NCBI GenBank assembly: GCA_030684395.1
Contig: JAUXTT010000014.1
Span: 1-64,000 of the forward strand
Source: Bacteroidota bacterium
GTDB taxonomy: Bacteria; Bacteroidota; Bacteroidia; B-17B0; Aurantibacillaceae
Reading direction: 5' to 3'
DNA length: 64,000 nucleotides
Below the pieces are notes generated by a model, which was not told the origin of the DNA, searched no databases, and saw only the letters and a list, made by a program, of their open reading frames with translations. A program made the translations under genes and the position numbers. This document shows positions 31,307 through 40,711 of this stretch, one piece after another (within the stretch, counting starts at the first letter, position 1; each line of letters opens with the position of its first letter).

Positions 31307-32827
31307 GTGAACAAAAAACTCTACATATTCATTTTTCTTGTAAGCTTATCCTTTACATTTTTTTGCCAATCTACTGTTTCAGAACAGGGAAAACAAATTG
31401 AATTCTCTGCAAATCGTGTTAAATATGTTCAAAGCAAACACGCTCAAATGCTTATTGGTAATGTAATGTTTAAACATGAGGGAGTGGTTATTACCTGCGA
31501 CAGTGCTTACCGTTTTGAGAACAACACCTTGGAAGCTTATGACCACATCTTAATAAGAAAAGGAGATTCGCTTACCATTACCGGAGATAAGCTCAACTAT
31601 GATGGAAACAAAAAGTTAGCCACCATTGAGGGTAATGTTACCTGTATTGAAAAAGACATGATCCTTACAACACCTACTATGACCTATGATGTAAAAAATT
31701 CGGTAGCCAGTTATTTTGGCGGTGGAACTATTGTAAACAAGGATAATACATTAACAAGCAGAAGTGGCTACTACTACTCTACTTCTAAAATGCTTGCCTT
31801 TAAACACAATGTAAAGCTAAAAAATTCTGATATCAACATGTTTGGTGATACACTGCTCTATAATACCGTAAGTAAAACAGCTTTTTTTGTGGGGCCAACC
31901 AATATTATCAGCAAAGAGAATAAATTATATTGCGAATATGGTTGGTATAATACTGAAACTGAGAAAAGCCATTTGAATACACGTGCAGTAATTCAGTCTA
32001 AAACCAATGAACTTAGGGCAGATAGTATCTTTTATGATCGTAAAGCTGGTTACGGGAAGGCGTACAGTTGTGTGCAGATTATTGATACCACCAATAAAAT
32101 GATTATTCACGGGCAGTTGGCAGAGCATTATGAAAATAAAAATATTTCACTGGTTACCGGCAACCCGCTTTTGATCAGGCAGTTTGAAACAGACTCTTTA
32201 TTAATTACAGCCGATACACTTTATACTGAAAGAACTATCAGTAAAATAAAAGATCAAAAAGATTCTATCTATGTGCGTGCATATCATCATATTAAGATCT
32301 TCAAAAAAGACTTGCAAGGCGTGGCAGATTCAATGACCTATACTACTTACGACTCAATCATGATATTGTACAATAACCCCATCATGTGGAGCGATTCAAC
32401 TCAATTAAACGCCCGTGAGATAAGGGTTCACACAGCCAACAACAGTGTAAGTTCGTTTGAGTTATTAGGAAATGCTTTTGTTATTGCTCAGGAAGACAGC
32501 CTGAAATTTAACCAGATAAAAGGAAAAGAGATCATTGGAAGTTTTTATAATGATACTTTAAACCGCATTCACGTTAACGGAAATGCTCAGGTTGCTTATT
32601 ATATGAAGAATGAACAAAAAAAATTCATAGCGTTTAACCGAACAGATTGTGCTTCGATTCAGGTGTTTTTTGCAGCAGGAGAAATGGAAAAGATCACCTT
32701 TGTAAACAAACCAGTGGCAAGACTTATTCCTATAAAAGACGTAAAGCCGGAAGAAGAACGATTTAAAGGCTTTAACTGGAATCCACTGCGCAAACCAAAG
32801 GATAAACAGTCGTTCCTTAATTTCTAA
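31307..32827 (+). CDS. OstA-like (LptA/LptD N-terminal type) lipopolysaccharide transport protein
   Basis: 506 aa. Signal peptide (LYIFIFLVSLSFTFFCQ). The body is a repetitive beta-jellyroll of the OstA/LptA type: GNVMFKHEGVVITCDSAYRFENNTLEAYDHILIRKGDSLTITGDKLNYDG and several further 'D(S)xxY' repeats (LRADSIFYDRKAGYG, LITADTLYTER, GVADSMTYTTYDSIMIL). In the phylum such proteins are taken to bridge the periplasm for LPS export to LptD. The start is GTG at 31307; no later Met would keep the signal peptide. Followed 72 nt later by another secreted protein gene on the same strand. Confidence 0.85.
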   Translation: MNKKLYIFIFLVSLSFTFFCQSTVSEQGKQIEFSANRVKYVQSKHAQMLIGNVMFKHEGVVITCDSAYRFENNTLEAYDHILIRKGDSLTITGDKLNYDGNKKLATIEGNVTCIEKDMILTTPTMTYDVKNSVASYFGGGTIVNKDNTLTSRSGYYYSTSKMLAFKHNVKLKNSDINMFGDTLLYNTVSKTAFFVGPTNIISKENKLYCEYGWYNTETEKSHLNTRAVIQSKTNELRADSIFYDRKAGYGKAYSCVQIIDTTNKMIIHGQLAEHYENKNISLVTGNPLLIRQFETDSLLITADTLYTERTISKIKDQKDSIYVRAYHHIKIFKKDLQGVADSMTYTTYDSIMILYNNPIMWSDSTQLNAREIRVHTANNSVSSFELLGNAFVIAQEDSLKFNQIKGKEIIGSFYNDTLNRIHVNGNAQVAYYMKNEQKKFIAFNRTDCASIQVFFAAGEMEKITFVNKPVARLIPIKDVKPEEERFKGFNWNPLRKPKDKQSFLNF

Positions 32828-32899
32828 AAAAACATTCTCATTTTTTGTGTTTCTGTTTTTAAGCAAAATCACTAACTTGTGCATGCTAAAACAGCTTAT

Positions 32900-33469
32900 A
32901 TGAAACATATTTTATTTTGTTATTCATTTCTCTTCTGCCTTACTTTAAATGCTCAGGAAAAATCCATTGTACCTTCCGTTGCACATGTACAAACTACCTA
33001 TCACAATGAGTTGTTTTACTCTATGAAAGAATCAGCAACTATTATCTATGATGAAACCACGCAAGCATTTCTTGTAAAAATAGATTTCGGAAAATTAAAA
33101 ACCGGAGTCGATTCTCTGGATGAGTGGCTATTGGATCTGGAAGAATCTCAATTGGTGTACAAAGCAGCATTAACCCCAGAGGCCTTTCCTACACCTGGAA
33201 ATCTTGTATCAAAAAGCATAAAACTTCCGGGCACAATCAGTTTTAATAATCAAAGCCACAATGTAGACCTGAACCTTTTAATATTTGAAGTGAACGAACA
33301 AGGAATAATGTATAGAGATTATGGAAACAATCAGTACGATAAATTCAGGTTTCGTTTCTCTATTAATATTGCGCCTAAAGACTACAAACTTGACAAGAAA
33401 AAACATCACCTCAAAAAAACCATTACTGTTATGGTTAGTAACGGGGTGATCAATTTAATTAAGCATTAA
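32900..33469 (+). CDS. secreted hypothetical protein, YceI-like fold possible
   Basis: 189 aa from the ATG at 32900, which begins the signal peptide (KHILFCYSFLFCLTLNAQ); seven extra upstream codons are open but not needed. The mature part has alternating strands and YceI-like spacing (ATIIYDETTQAFLVKIDFGKLKTGVDSLDEWLL, PEAFPTPGNLVSKSIKLPGTISFNNQSHNVDLNLLIFEV), but key YceI signatures are weak. It may be co-transcribed with the OstA-like gene. Its stop overlaps the convergent dapB stop by 4 nt. Confidence 0.5.
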   Translation: MKHILFCYSFLFCLTLNAQEKSIVPSVAHVQTTYHNELFYSMKESATIIYDETTQAFLVKIDFGKLKTGVDSLDEWLLDLEESQLVYKAALTPEAFPTPGNLVSKSIKLPGTISFNNQSHNVDLNLLIFEVNEQGIMYRDYGNNQYDKFRFRFSINIAPKDYKLDKKKHHLKKTITVMVSNGVINLIKH

Positions 33470-34179
33470 AACTTCAATAAATCATCCATAGTTAATACAC
33501 CTTTTTTATTGTGAGCGTATTCTGCAGCTAAAACTGCGCCTAATGCAAATCCTTTACGGTTGTGGGCTCTGTGCATGATTTCAATGTCATCTACAGCAGA
33601 ATTATATTTTATAATATGTGTTCCGGGGACTTCACCTTCTCGCACATCTTTAATAAACACTGTTTCAGGAGAATGTTTGTCAATACTCCAGTTTGTTTTA
33701 CGGTCTACTTTTTCAATGATCTGGTTCGCTAAAGAAATGGCTGTCCCGCTTGGTTTATCGAGTTTATGGATATGATGAATCTCTTCCATACTGATCTCGT
33801 AATCGGGATATTGATTCATCATATTCGCCAAAAAAGTATTTACCTTAAAAAAAATATTTACTCCTAAGCTGAAATTACTGGCATAAAAAAGAGTCGCGTC
33901 AGTTTGCAAACAGTTTTCTTTAACCGCTTCCAAATGATCATACCAACCTGTGGTTCCAACAACAACAGGCAGCTGAATACTAAAGCACCTTTCCATGTTT
34001 GTCATTACGGTGTGTGGAGTACTGAACTCAATAGCTACATTCGCTTTTTTTAAATCAGCATCGGTAATTGTTTTCGCGTTGGTTTCATCAACCTTTAGAA
34101 CAATGTTATGTCCTCTGTTAAGGGCAATAGCTTCTATCTCTTTGCCCATTTTACCGTAACCTAATAATGCGATGTTCAT
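33466..34179 (-). CDS. dapB: 4-hydroxy-tetrahydrodipicolinate reductase
   Basis: 237 aa, the short form usual in Bacteroidota. N-terminal NAD(P)-binding motif MNIALLGYGKMGKEIE; VVGTTGWYD; catalytic and substrate motif EEIHHIHKLDKPSGTA; C-terminal AHNRKGFALGAVLAAEYA. It reduces 4-hydroxy-tetrahydrodipicolinate in lysine and meso-diaminopimelate synthesis. It is the last gene of the UPF0173-parA-parB-DUF5683-dapB cluster, an arrangement conserved in the phylum. Confidence 0.95.
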   Translation of the reverse strand: MNIALLGYGKMGKEIEAIALNRGHNIVLKVDETNAKTITDADLKKANVAIEFSTPHTVMTNMERCFSIQLPVVVGTTGWYDHLEAVKENCLQTDATLFYASNFSLGVNIFFKVNTFLANMMNQYPDYEISMEEIHHIHKLDKPSGTAISLANQIIEKVDRKTNWSIDKHSPETVFIKDVREGEVPGTHIIKYNSAVDDIEIMHRAHNRKGFALGAVLAAEYAHNKKGVLTMDDLLKF

Positions 34180-34197
34180 AGTTTTTGTTTTATTTTC

Positions 34198-34230
34198 ACC
34201 ACTGAGGCACGGAGGACACAGAGGTTCACT
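34198..34230. repeat. dispersed repeat (CCACTGAGGCACGGAGGACACAGAGG type)
   Basis: A unit of the CTCTGTG(T/C)CTCCGTG(G) family on the minus strand, between dapB and the DUF5683 gene. Relatives occur at 20530, 38103, 38205, 40754 and 47296. Confidence 0.6.
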
Positions 34231-34237
34231 AAGAATA

Positions 34238-34828
34238 TTAAAATTTCAATTTGATCTTTAATCCTGAATAATAAACCGGTTGCTGAAAAGTGGTCAGTAC
34301 ATTTGCACAAGGTCGGATTGATAAACTTAGCTTCTCATTTATCTTTTCATCAAATCCTCTTAAATGTGCGTCTACATTTGCGTCAATGATATTGAGGAGG
34401 TACACTGCTCCTACTCCAATTCCACAAAGATCTCTTCGCTTTTTGTATTTCTTTTTTAATGTAACCAAATTTGCATCATCGTATTGCGGATAAGCATCCT
34501 CTGTACTTGTATCATCATCAAAACGATAAGTAAGTGCTTGCTGGTAGTCCTTGTATTGCTTATTATTCTGTATAAGCAAATAACCCAAACCGCCTGCAGC
34601 GGCGTATATTACCGGAACTTTCCAGTATTTACGATTATATACCTGACCTAATCCGGGAAGTACAGCCGACATCAAAGTAGCTTTTCTTGCCTCTCTGTTT
34701 ATATCGTTAGTAAGTTTAGAAGTAGAATCTTTTATAAGTATATACGAATCCTTTAGTTCAAAAGGATTACCCGCAACTGAACGAAAGCTTGTTATTACGC
34801 ACAAACACAATAAAACAGCTCTCCACAT
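34238..34828 (-). CDS. DUF5683 domain-containing membrane protein
   Basis: 196 aa. Signal-like N-terminus (WRAVLLCLCVITSFRSVAG), then the DUF5683 core: ATLMSAVLPGLGQVYNRKYWKVPVIYAAAGGLGYLLIQNNKQYKDYQQAL, a loop with paired acidic residues, and a second hydrophobic segment (DLCGIGVGAVYLLNIIDANVDAHLRGFD). The family is conserved between parB and dapB in Bacteroidota; its function is unknown, likely envelope or division related. Starts 10 nt after the parB stop. Confidence 0.9.
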   Translation of the reverse strand: MWRAVLLCLCVITSFRSVAGNPFELKDSYILIKDSTSKLTNDINREARKATLMSAVLPGLGQVYNRKYWKVPVIYAAAGGLGYLLIQNNKQYKDYQQALTYRFDDDTSTEDAYPQYDDANLVTLKKKYKKRRDLCGIGVGAVYLLNIIDANVDAHLRGFDEKINEKLSLSIRPCANVLTTFQQPVYYSGLKIKLKF

Positions 34829-34838
34829 AAAAGATTAA

Positions 34839-35738
34839 TTAGTGAATATCAAAAAATGAAAGAATGTGTTCCAACTCATTATCGTTACTGAAAGTCAATG
34901 TAACGTTTCCTGTACCTGAACTGTTTCTTTTGAATTTTACGCTTTGATTGAAGATAGCAACCAGTTTTTCATTGATCTTTTTATCGCTCAAAGAAAGTGG
35001 CGCTTGTTGTTGTTTGGTTTTCACCTTCACTTTAGTGTGAACTTTACCATATTTAGCAAGGTCTTCGATCTCACGAACAGAAAGATCTTCTTCAATAGTT
35101 TTAGCGAACAAAGCTAACTGTAGGTCTTTATCTTCAATATTAATAAGGGCGCGGGCATGACCCATGGTAATATTTCTTTCTTTTAATCCGATCTGGATTT
35201 CAGCAGGCAATTTCAATAAACGTAAAAAGTTGGTTACAGTAGAACGCTGTTTTGCAACTTTAGCTGCTAATTGCTCCTGTGTAAGATTACATTCATCAAT
35301 CAATCGCTGATAACTTACAGCAACCTCAATAGGGTTTAATTCCTGACGTTGAATATTTTCCACCAATGCCATTTCCAACATTTCCTGATCGTTAGCAATA
35401 CGCACATAAGCGGGAACTTCTTTTAATCCTGCCAACTGAGACGCTCTGAAACGACGCTCACCTGAGATCAGCTGAAATTTATCAAAACCTAATTTACGAA
35501 CCGTTACCGGTTGAATAATACCGTGCTCCTTTATTGAATCAACTAACTCTTGTAAAGCTACTTCTTCAAAATCAGTACGGGGCTGAAAAGGGTTTGCTTC
35601 AATATGTTTAACAGGAATCAATGCAATAGAACCAACCACTGCAGCTTTTTCGCCGGTTTCTTTTGTGGTGATATCTGTTTTGGCATTTTCCAACAATGCA
35701 CCTAGTCCTCTTCCTAAAGCCGATTTATTTTTACTCAT
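34839..35738 (-). CDS. parB: chromosome-partitioning protein ParB
   Basis: 299 aa. N-terminal ALGRGLGALLENA, the ParB/Spo0J box (IEANPFQPRTDFEEVALQELVDSIKEHGIIQPVTVRK, ISGERRFRASQLAGLKEVPAY, ALVENIQRQELNPIEVA), a helix-turn-helix (LTQEQLAAKVAKQRSTVTNFLRLLKLP) that reads parS, and a C-terminal dimerisation domain. The CTP-binding GERRFRA and ENIQR motifs are intact. It binds parS and spreads as a clamp to segregate the origin with ParA. I found no perfect parS palindrome nearby. Confidence 0.95.
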   Translation of the reverse strand: MSKNKSALGRGLGALLENAKTDITTKETGEKAAVVGSIALIPVKHIEANPFQPRTDFEEVALQELVDSIKEHGIIQPVTVRKLGFDKFQLISGERRFRASQLAGLKEVPAYVRIANDQEMLEMALVENIQRQELNPIEVAVSYQRLIDECNLTQEQLAAKVAKQRSTVTNFLRLLKLPAEIQIGLKERNITMGHARALINIEDKDLQLALFAKTIEEDLSVREIEDLAKYGKVHTKVKVKTKQQQAPLSLSDKKINEKLVAIFNQSVKFKRNSSGTGNVTLTFSNDNELEHILSFFDIH

Positions 35739-35763
35739 GTTGTGTTATTTATTTTTCATCCGT

Positions 35764-35889
35764 GACTTCGACTACGCTCAGTCACCTTTAATTTCGTTTT
35801 CTATTATCAACTCGTTCGACTACGCTCAGTCACCTTAGTTTCATTCATCATTTACTACCCGGCGGTGGTTGAGCGAAGCCGAAACCACC
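35764..35889. repeat. three REP-like units between parA and parB
   Basis: Units GACTTCGACTACGCTCAGTC (from 35764), GTTCGACTACGCTCAGTC (from 35814) and the hairpin GTGGTTGAGCGAAGCCGAAACCAC (35865-35888). The last one abuts the parA stop codon. The whole 150-nt gap between the two genes is built of them. Confidence 0.7.
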
Positions 35890-36731
35890 TACCCCTTGAA
35901 CTCGTCTGCGTCTTCTTCCTCTTCTTCACCTACATCAATCATACGGTCTTCGTTACTGATCTTTGTTAATCCGTTCTTTTGCAGGATCTCACGCGCTAAG
36001 TTTAAATAATTGGTTGAACCTTTTCCTGCCACATCGTACATGATAATAGTTTTACCAAAACTTGGCGCTTCACTCAATTTTGTATTACGGTGAATCACAG
36101 TATCAAACACCATTTGCTGAAAATGCGTTTTCACTTCTTCCACTACCTGATTGCTCAAACGTAAACGAATATCGTACATTGTTAACAAAATACCCTCGAT
36201 ATCTAAATTCGGATTCAAATTAGATTGAACAATTTTAATAGTGTTCAATAATTTACCCATTCCTTCCAAAGCGAAGTACTCACATTGTACCGGAACGATA
36301 ACTGAATCAGCAGCTGTTAAGGAGTTGATAGTGATCAAACCCAAAGAAGGGTTACAATCTAAAATAATGAAATCGAAATCGTCTTTGATCTTAGCCAAAG
36401 CGTTTTTCATCATGTATTCTCTGTTTGGAAGCTTTACCAATTCGATCTCTGCACCCACTAAGTCAATATGTGCGGGAAGCAAATACAGGTTAGGGGTTTC
36501 AGTAGTAAGAATAATATCTTTCGGATTAGCCTCATCCATCAAACATTCGTAAATACTTGTTTTGATGTTCTTGGGGTCGAATCCAACTCCTGATGTAGAG
36601 TTTGCCTGAGGATCCGCATCGATCAACAATGTTTTGTATTCCAGTACAGCCAAACTTGCTGCAAGGTTAATAGCCGTTGTTGTTTTTCCAACTCCACCTT
36701 TCTGATTTGCTATTGCAATTATTTTTCCCAT
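35889..36731 (-). CDS. parA: chromosome-partitioning ATPase ParA (Soj)
   Basis: 280 aa. Deviant Walker A IIAIANQKGGVGKTTTAINLAASL, the switch DADPQANSTSGVG, Walker B FIILDCNPSLGLITIN. It ends with an acidic tail (GEEEEEDADEFKG). It drives origin segregation with ParB. The start lies 1 nt after the stop of the UPF0173 gene, so the two are co-transcribed. A 150-nt repeat-filled gap separates it from parB. Confidence 0.95.
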   Translation of the reverse strand: MGKIIAIANQKGGVGKTTTAINLAASLAVLEYKTLLIDADPQANSTSGVGFDPKNIKTSIYECLMDEANPKDIILTTETPNLYLLPAHIDLVGAEIELVKLPNREYMMKNALAKIKDDFDFIILDCNPSLGLITINSLTAADSVIVPVQCEYFALEGMGKLLNTIKIVQSNLNPNLDIEGILLTMYDIRLRLSNQVVEEVKTHFQQMVFDTVIHRNTKLSEAPSFGKTIIMYDVAGKGSTNYLNLAREILQKNGLTKISNEDRMIDVGEEEEEDADEFKG

Positions 36732-36732
36732 G

Positions 36733-37413
36733 CTATTTTGTGATTGTCTGTCCGATTTCTAATAAGGTTAATTTTTTTCCTGACAACTCAAATTTCCGTT
36801 GAGCTTCAGCTTTGTCTATTTGTATGTATCCGAAAGTATCATAATGCATCCCGATGATATCTTTACAATGAATGAAATCAGATGCAATCATTGCATTTTC
36901 AGGTCCCATGGTAAAATTATCTCCTATTGGTAAGAACGCGAATTTTATAGTTCTGTACTCACCAATCAATTTCATATCGTATGTAAGTGCCGTGTCACCC
37001 GCATAGTAAAAATTTCCTTCAACACTTTCAACAATAAATCCCATTGGGTTTCCTCCGTTAGATCCGTCGGGAAGCATGCTTGAATGCTCAGCTTTAACAC
37101 ATTTTACATTACCAAAATCCAATTTCACTTTTCCACCTGTATTCATAGGGTGAATATTTTCTAAACCTTGCTTTTGCAGCCATACATTAATTTCCCAGTT
37201 ACAAATCACTTTTGCTCCTGTACGTTTTGCTATTGAAACAGCATCCGCAATATGATCTTCATGTCCGTGAGATATTAAAATATAATCAGCCTTAACTATG
37301 TTAGCGTCAATATTTTTTGCCAGTTCGTTTGGTGTTATAAATGGGTCGAACAATAAGTTCTTTCCGTTAACCTCTACTCCAAAACAAGAATGTCCGTAAT
37401 AAGTAATCTGCAT
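36733..37413 (-). CDS. UPF0173 metal-dependent hydrolase (metallo-beta-lactamase fold)
   Basis: 226 aa from the ATG at 37413 (MQITYYGHSCFGVEV); the frame is open for 67 more codons upstream, but that stretch is not conserved-looking. Zinc ligands in SHGHEDH (49-54), ...NCKVKAEHSS region (AEH) and the AGDTALTYDM segment. Family members hydrolyse small substrates of unknown identity. It is the first gene of the par cluster. Confidence 0.85.
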   Translation of the reverse strand: MQITYYGHSCFGVEVNGKNLLFDPFITPNELAKNIDANIVKADYILISHGHEDHIADAVSIAKRTGAKVICNWEINVWLQKQGLENIHPMNTGGKVKLDFGNVKCVKAEHSSMLPDGSNGGNPMGFIVESVEGNFYYAGDTALTYDMKLIGEYRTIKFAFLPIGDNFTMGPENAMIASDFIHCKDIIGMHYDTFGYIQIDKAEAQRKFELSGKKLTLLEIGQTITK

Positions 37414-37567
37414 ATTCAATCTATCGTTTTTGGAACTGAAAAAATTCACTCTTTTTTTTAACAGTTTCCAAGTATAAAGGGTAAATTTACAGCATTTAGA
37501 ACGAATCTTCGGGATAGAAAGGGATTTAATTTCAGTAATTTTAAACAATAATTTTGTTAATACTATA

Positions 37568-38095
37568 ATGAGCGCAATTACAATAATTTCGGGGACGAAC
37601 AGGCCGGGAAGCAATACATTAAAAGTGGCAAAATTATGTCAGAAAATGCTGAAAGAGCAAGGTGTTGATACAGAGCTTTTTTCGCTGGAAAATGTACCTC
37701 AAACAATCGCTTTTACGGAATTGTTTGGGAAAAGAACTCCTGAATTTGACACTCTTATTACCAAATATATTGATAATGGAAGCAAATTTTTGTTCATAAC
37801 TCCGGAATATAACGGAAGTTACCCGGGCATTTTAAAGACTTTTTTGGAAGCTGTTCACCCAAAATTTTTCAACTTCAAAAAAGCCGGATTAATTGGTGTT
37901 TCAGATGGCAGAGCGGGGAACTTACGCGGAATTGAACAATTGACATTGGTTCTTAACTACCTCAAAATGACCGTTTTTTATAATAAACTTCCCATCTCAT
38001 CTGTTACAAAACACATTGATGCAAACGGTGAAATAATTACTGAAGAAACGAAAGTTGCATTGGAGAATTATTTGAATGATTTTATGGAGTTTTAA
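37568..38095 (+). CDS. NADPH-dependent FMN reductase family protein
   Basis: 175 aa flavodoxin-fold oxidoreductase. FMN phosphate loop IISGTNRPGSNTLKVAKLC; FITPEYNGSYPGILKTFLEAV, the family flavin motif; GLIGVSDGRAGNLRGIEQL. The likely activity is NAD(P)H-dependent quinone or azo reduction. Divergent from the UPF0173/par operon. Related only distantly to the cassette-borne FMN reductase at 2.3 kb. Confidence 0.85.
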   Translation: MSAITIISGTNRPGSNTLKVAKLCQKMLKEQGVDTELFSLENVPQTIAFTELFGKRTPEFDTLITKYIDNGSKFLFITPEYNGSYPGILKTFLEAVHPKFFNFKKAGLIGVSDGRAGNLRGIEQLTLVLNYLKMTVFYNKLPISSVTKHIDANGEIITEETKVALENYLNDFMEF

Positions 38096-38102
38096 TTTCT
38101 CA

Positions 38103-38255
38103 ACAAAATTTCTCAACACAGAGCACACAAAGTTAACAGAGATACACTGAGTTTTTTTAATATTACCTCTTAAACTATTTTGAGTTTTCTCCATGCAGAA
38201 CTCATCTCTAAGATCTCTGTGAAACTCAATCTACTCTGTGATCTCTGTGTTAAAA
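38103..38255. repeat. dispersed CTCTGTGT-type repeat, two inverted halves
   Basis: ACACAGAGCACACAAAG (about 38113) and CTGTGATCTCTGTGTTAAAAAG (about 38238) are inverted copies of one motif. They are separated by CAGAGATACACTGAG and CTCTAAGATCTCTGTG elements. They fill the gap between the FMN reductase gene and a convergent T9SS gene and could form a long hairpin. Confidence 0.55.
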
Positions 38256-38264
38256 AGACGCTCT

Positions 38265-40493
38265 CTACTTATTCACCTGCACCTTCGTGCAATATTGCTT
38301 TCCGTTATTGACCAGCATTACATAATACAAACCGGAACCCTGTTGAGAAAGATCTATCTGTACTTCTGTTCCTGTAATTAAATTGGTAAGAATCTCTTTT
38401 CCTAACACGTCGATAACACGTATTGTTGTTTCTCCGCTAAACTGCTTTGTACTGATGGTAAATTGTCCGCTTGTTGGATTGGGATAAACTCTTATTTCAG
38501 AATTCCCTGAAACCAGTGACTCTATTCCAACTGCATTATTAAAATAAATTTGCCCATCGGATGTAATAACAGAAGAATTCATCAAAGCCCCATTTTCAGC
38601 TTGTACACTCACATAATAAGTTTGTAAATGAACCAAACTTAATCCTGCTTCTGTTACAGAAGTGTTGCTTCCATTATTTGTCCAGGGAACTATATTGCTT
38701 CCTCCAGGCGTTGTTCCTATTGCATAATAATATCCTACTAAACCTGAGTTTACATCCGCGCTATTCGCCCAATTAGCTTTTAGTTGTGTACCATTGAATG
38801 TTGTATCAATATCTGTTGTGGAACCATCATTAATGGATGAAACAGTTGAAGGAGAAGTAAAATCCACATTAATATTTTCCATAGCAGCAGTGCTGATGTT
38901 CCCATTCATATCGGTAACAACAGAACTGATCTTACCCGCAGGTGTAAATTGGTCCTGATTCTGATAACGGATATCATTTGTATTGCCACTTCCAACACTT
39001 ATATTTTCTGAAGAGGTGCGTGAACGAAATACTTTAAAATTATCTACCTTATAAGTACAATTCGCACTTCTGAATGAAACATGCGAACCTGTGGTAAGAG
39101 GCGTTGTATCTGTCCATGAAAGTACTTTTGTATTGTTTACATAAACTGTAACAAGACCATTAATTCTGTTATACAACACTTTAAAATCGTAAGCCTGATT
39201 GGCATTAAAATCGTAATCGCTTTCCGCCACAAAAGTAGAGCCCCATGAATTGTTTACGACCTCATAAATCTGAACTTTATCATTATCCAAACGGAAATAA
39301 ACAAAATAGGAATTACCTCTTTCACTTAAAGCCGGTTGATCGGCAAAGAAATGGAAGCCTGCCCTGCGATTGGTTCCTGCGCCTCCTAAAGTTCCTGTCC
39401 AGTTATACAAATACTCATCGGACAGATCTTGAGTGAGAGGCGCATAAATATTGGTATTACTTAATACTTCATCCGTTTGCTCCAGATAATTACCTGCGTT
39501 AAGAATCCATGTTCCGGTAGATGTAGTCCAATCTGCATTAATAGCAGGCGCAACAAAATCATCATTAAAAAATCCATGAGTATTATTTGCTCTCCACTCA
39601 TTGTTTGCATCATAATCCGCTACCTGATAAAAACGTTTTGCTACAGTTCCACCACAACCACCATTATCAGCGTCAGCAAAAGAAGCTATGAAGTTTGTAG
39701 TATCCCACATTGGCGGAACAGATACCACACTTGTTGGAGCTGTTTGATCAAACACAGAGCCAATACAAGAAACAATACATGCACCACCAACAACTGCCCT
39801 GTTCAAATACAAATTTCCAATACTATCAATTTCATGAATGGTAGGAATATAACCCTGACCAAACCCTGAATTAGGGAAAACCACGTAATCAATAATTCCA
39901 GAAGAAGTACCTCCTGTTCGTACATCGGGGTCCACTCCTATCTGACTTGCGAGGTAAATAGAACCTTCTCCAATGCTTGTGTTATTACCTGCGTCGGCGT
40001 ATATAGCAAAACAGGATTGACCTGTAACTGTATTGTAAACGTAAGCAACATCACCTCTTATAATTCCACCGTCTGCAAGCACATTGGTTGGCATTGCAAT
40101 GTATGGAACCGTTTCTGAATTTACATATCGTAGTGGATTAGTCAAACCATAATTAGCATCTGCCAAAGAAGTAGCACACACATACATTCCCGGATAAGGA
40201 TCTGTTGGACCCTGAAGTATTGGATCTCCGTTTGTATCCGTGATCAATGCCCACCAATTGCCGGGATAACCTGCATTAGCTGTCCAATCTAAACCACTGT
40301 TGTTTGGGCCATAAGCACGCGGACTACCATCTGCATCAATGTAAAACTTTGCGCGGTACATTGTTGCTCCGGAAGGATTGTGTATGTATACATCGAAACC
40401 GGAAAGTGTTCTGGTATAAGTAAGGTCACAATTCACTTGCGAGAAAAGAAGGTTTGTAAATGCAACAAAAAGAAGGGTAATTATTTTTTTCAT
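38265..40493 (-). CDS. secreted LamG-like protein with T9SS sorting domain
   Basis: 742 aa. Signal peptide (IITLLFVAFTNLLFSQ), an N-terminal beta domain (VNCDLTYTRTLSGFDVYIHN), a concanavalin/LamG-like domain (about 310-500: DDFVAPAINADWTTSTGTWILNAGNYLEQ, YFVYFRLDNDKVQIYEV, VTVYVNNTKVLSW, YKVDNFKVFR), a fibronectin-III-like segment (SIVSSINDGSTTDIDTT...LVGYYYAIGTTPGGSN) and a T9SS tail (VYPNPTSGQFTIS, GSGLYYVMLVNN). Carbohydrate binding is plausible from the LamG fold. Monocistronic. Confidence 0.8.
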   Translation of the reverse strand: MKKIITLLFVAFTNLLFSQVNCDLTYTRTLSGFDVYIHNPSGATMYRAKFYIDADGSPRAYGPNNSGLDWTANAGYPGNWWALITDTNGDPILQGPTDPYPGMYVCATSLADANYGLTNPLRYVNSETVPYIAMPTNVLADGGIIRGDVAYVYNTVTGQSCFAIYADAGNNTSIGEGSIYLASQIGVDPDVRTGGTSSGIIDYVVFPNSGFGQGYIPTIHEIDSIGNLYLNRAVVGGACIVSCIGSVFDQTAPTSVVSVPPMWDTTNFIASFADADNGGCGGTVAKRFYQVADYDANNEWRANNTHGFFNDDFVAPAINADWTTSTGTWILNAGNYLEQTDEVLSNTNIYAPLTQDLSDEYLYNWTGTLGGAGTNRRAGFHFFADQPALSERGNSYFVYFRLDNDKVQIYEVVNNSWGSTFVAESDYDFNANQAYDFKVLYNRINGLVTVYVNNTKVLSWTDTTPLTTGSHVSFRSANCTYKVDNFKVFRSRTSSENISVGSGNTNDIRYQNQDQFTPAGKISSVVTDMNGNISTAAMENINVDFTSPSTVSSINDGSTTDIDTTFNGTQLKANWANSADVNSGLVGYYYAIGTTPGGSNIVPWTNNGSNTSVTEAGLSLVHLQTYYVSVQAENGALMNSSVITSDGQIYFNNAVGIESLVSGNSEIRVYPNPTSGQFTISTKQFSGETTIRVIDVLGKEILTNLITGTEVQIDLSQQGSGLYYVMLVNNGKQYCTKVQVNK

Positions 40494-40648
40494 GAAAAGA
40501 AATTAATTTACTCGAATAGTAAAAATAAACAATCAATACTCCGTGAGCAAGTTTAAATACGAAATTAACTATTGAAACGGTTTAGTATTAGATTCTCTGA
40601 TTCTTTTGAAATACAACCACAAATAATGTTGCTCCGATAACAAAAAAG

Positions 40649-40686
40649 TACCCCTTTCTTCGTCAAGCTCAGAATGACGAGGGGTG
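40649..40686 (-). terminator. terminator hairpin formed by a REP-like unit
   Basis: ACCCC pairs with GGGGT, and CGTCA with TGACG, around AGCTCAGAA. On the minus strand an ACTTTTTTG tract follows. The sequence CGTCAAGCTCAGAATGACG is shared with the terminator at 47213. It is downstream of the universal stress protein gene. Confidence 0.55.
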
Positions 40687-40711
40687 TTTTCAACTAATAT
40701 AATAACTCCGT

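Noticed and set aside
39477-39869. 130-aa plus-strand open frame
   Set aside because: It lies wholly inside the T9SS LamG-like gene on the other strand, with Cys/Ile/Ser-rich composition typical of antisense frames.
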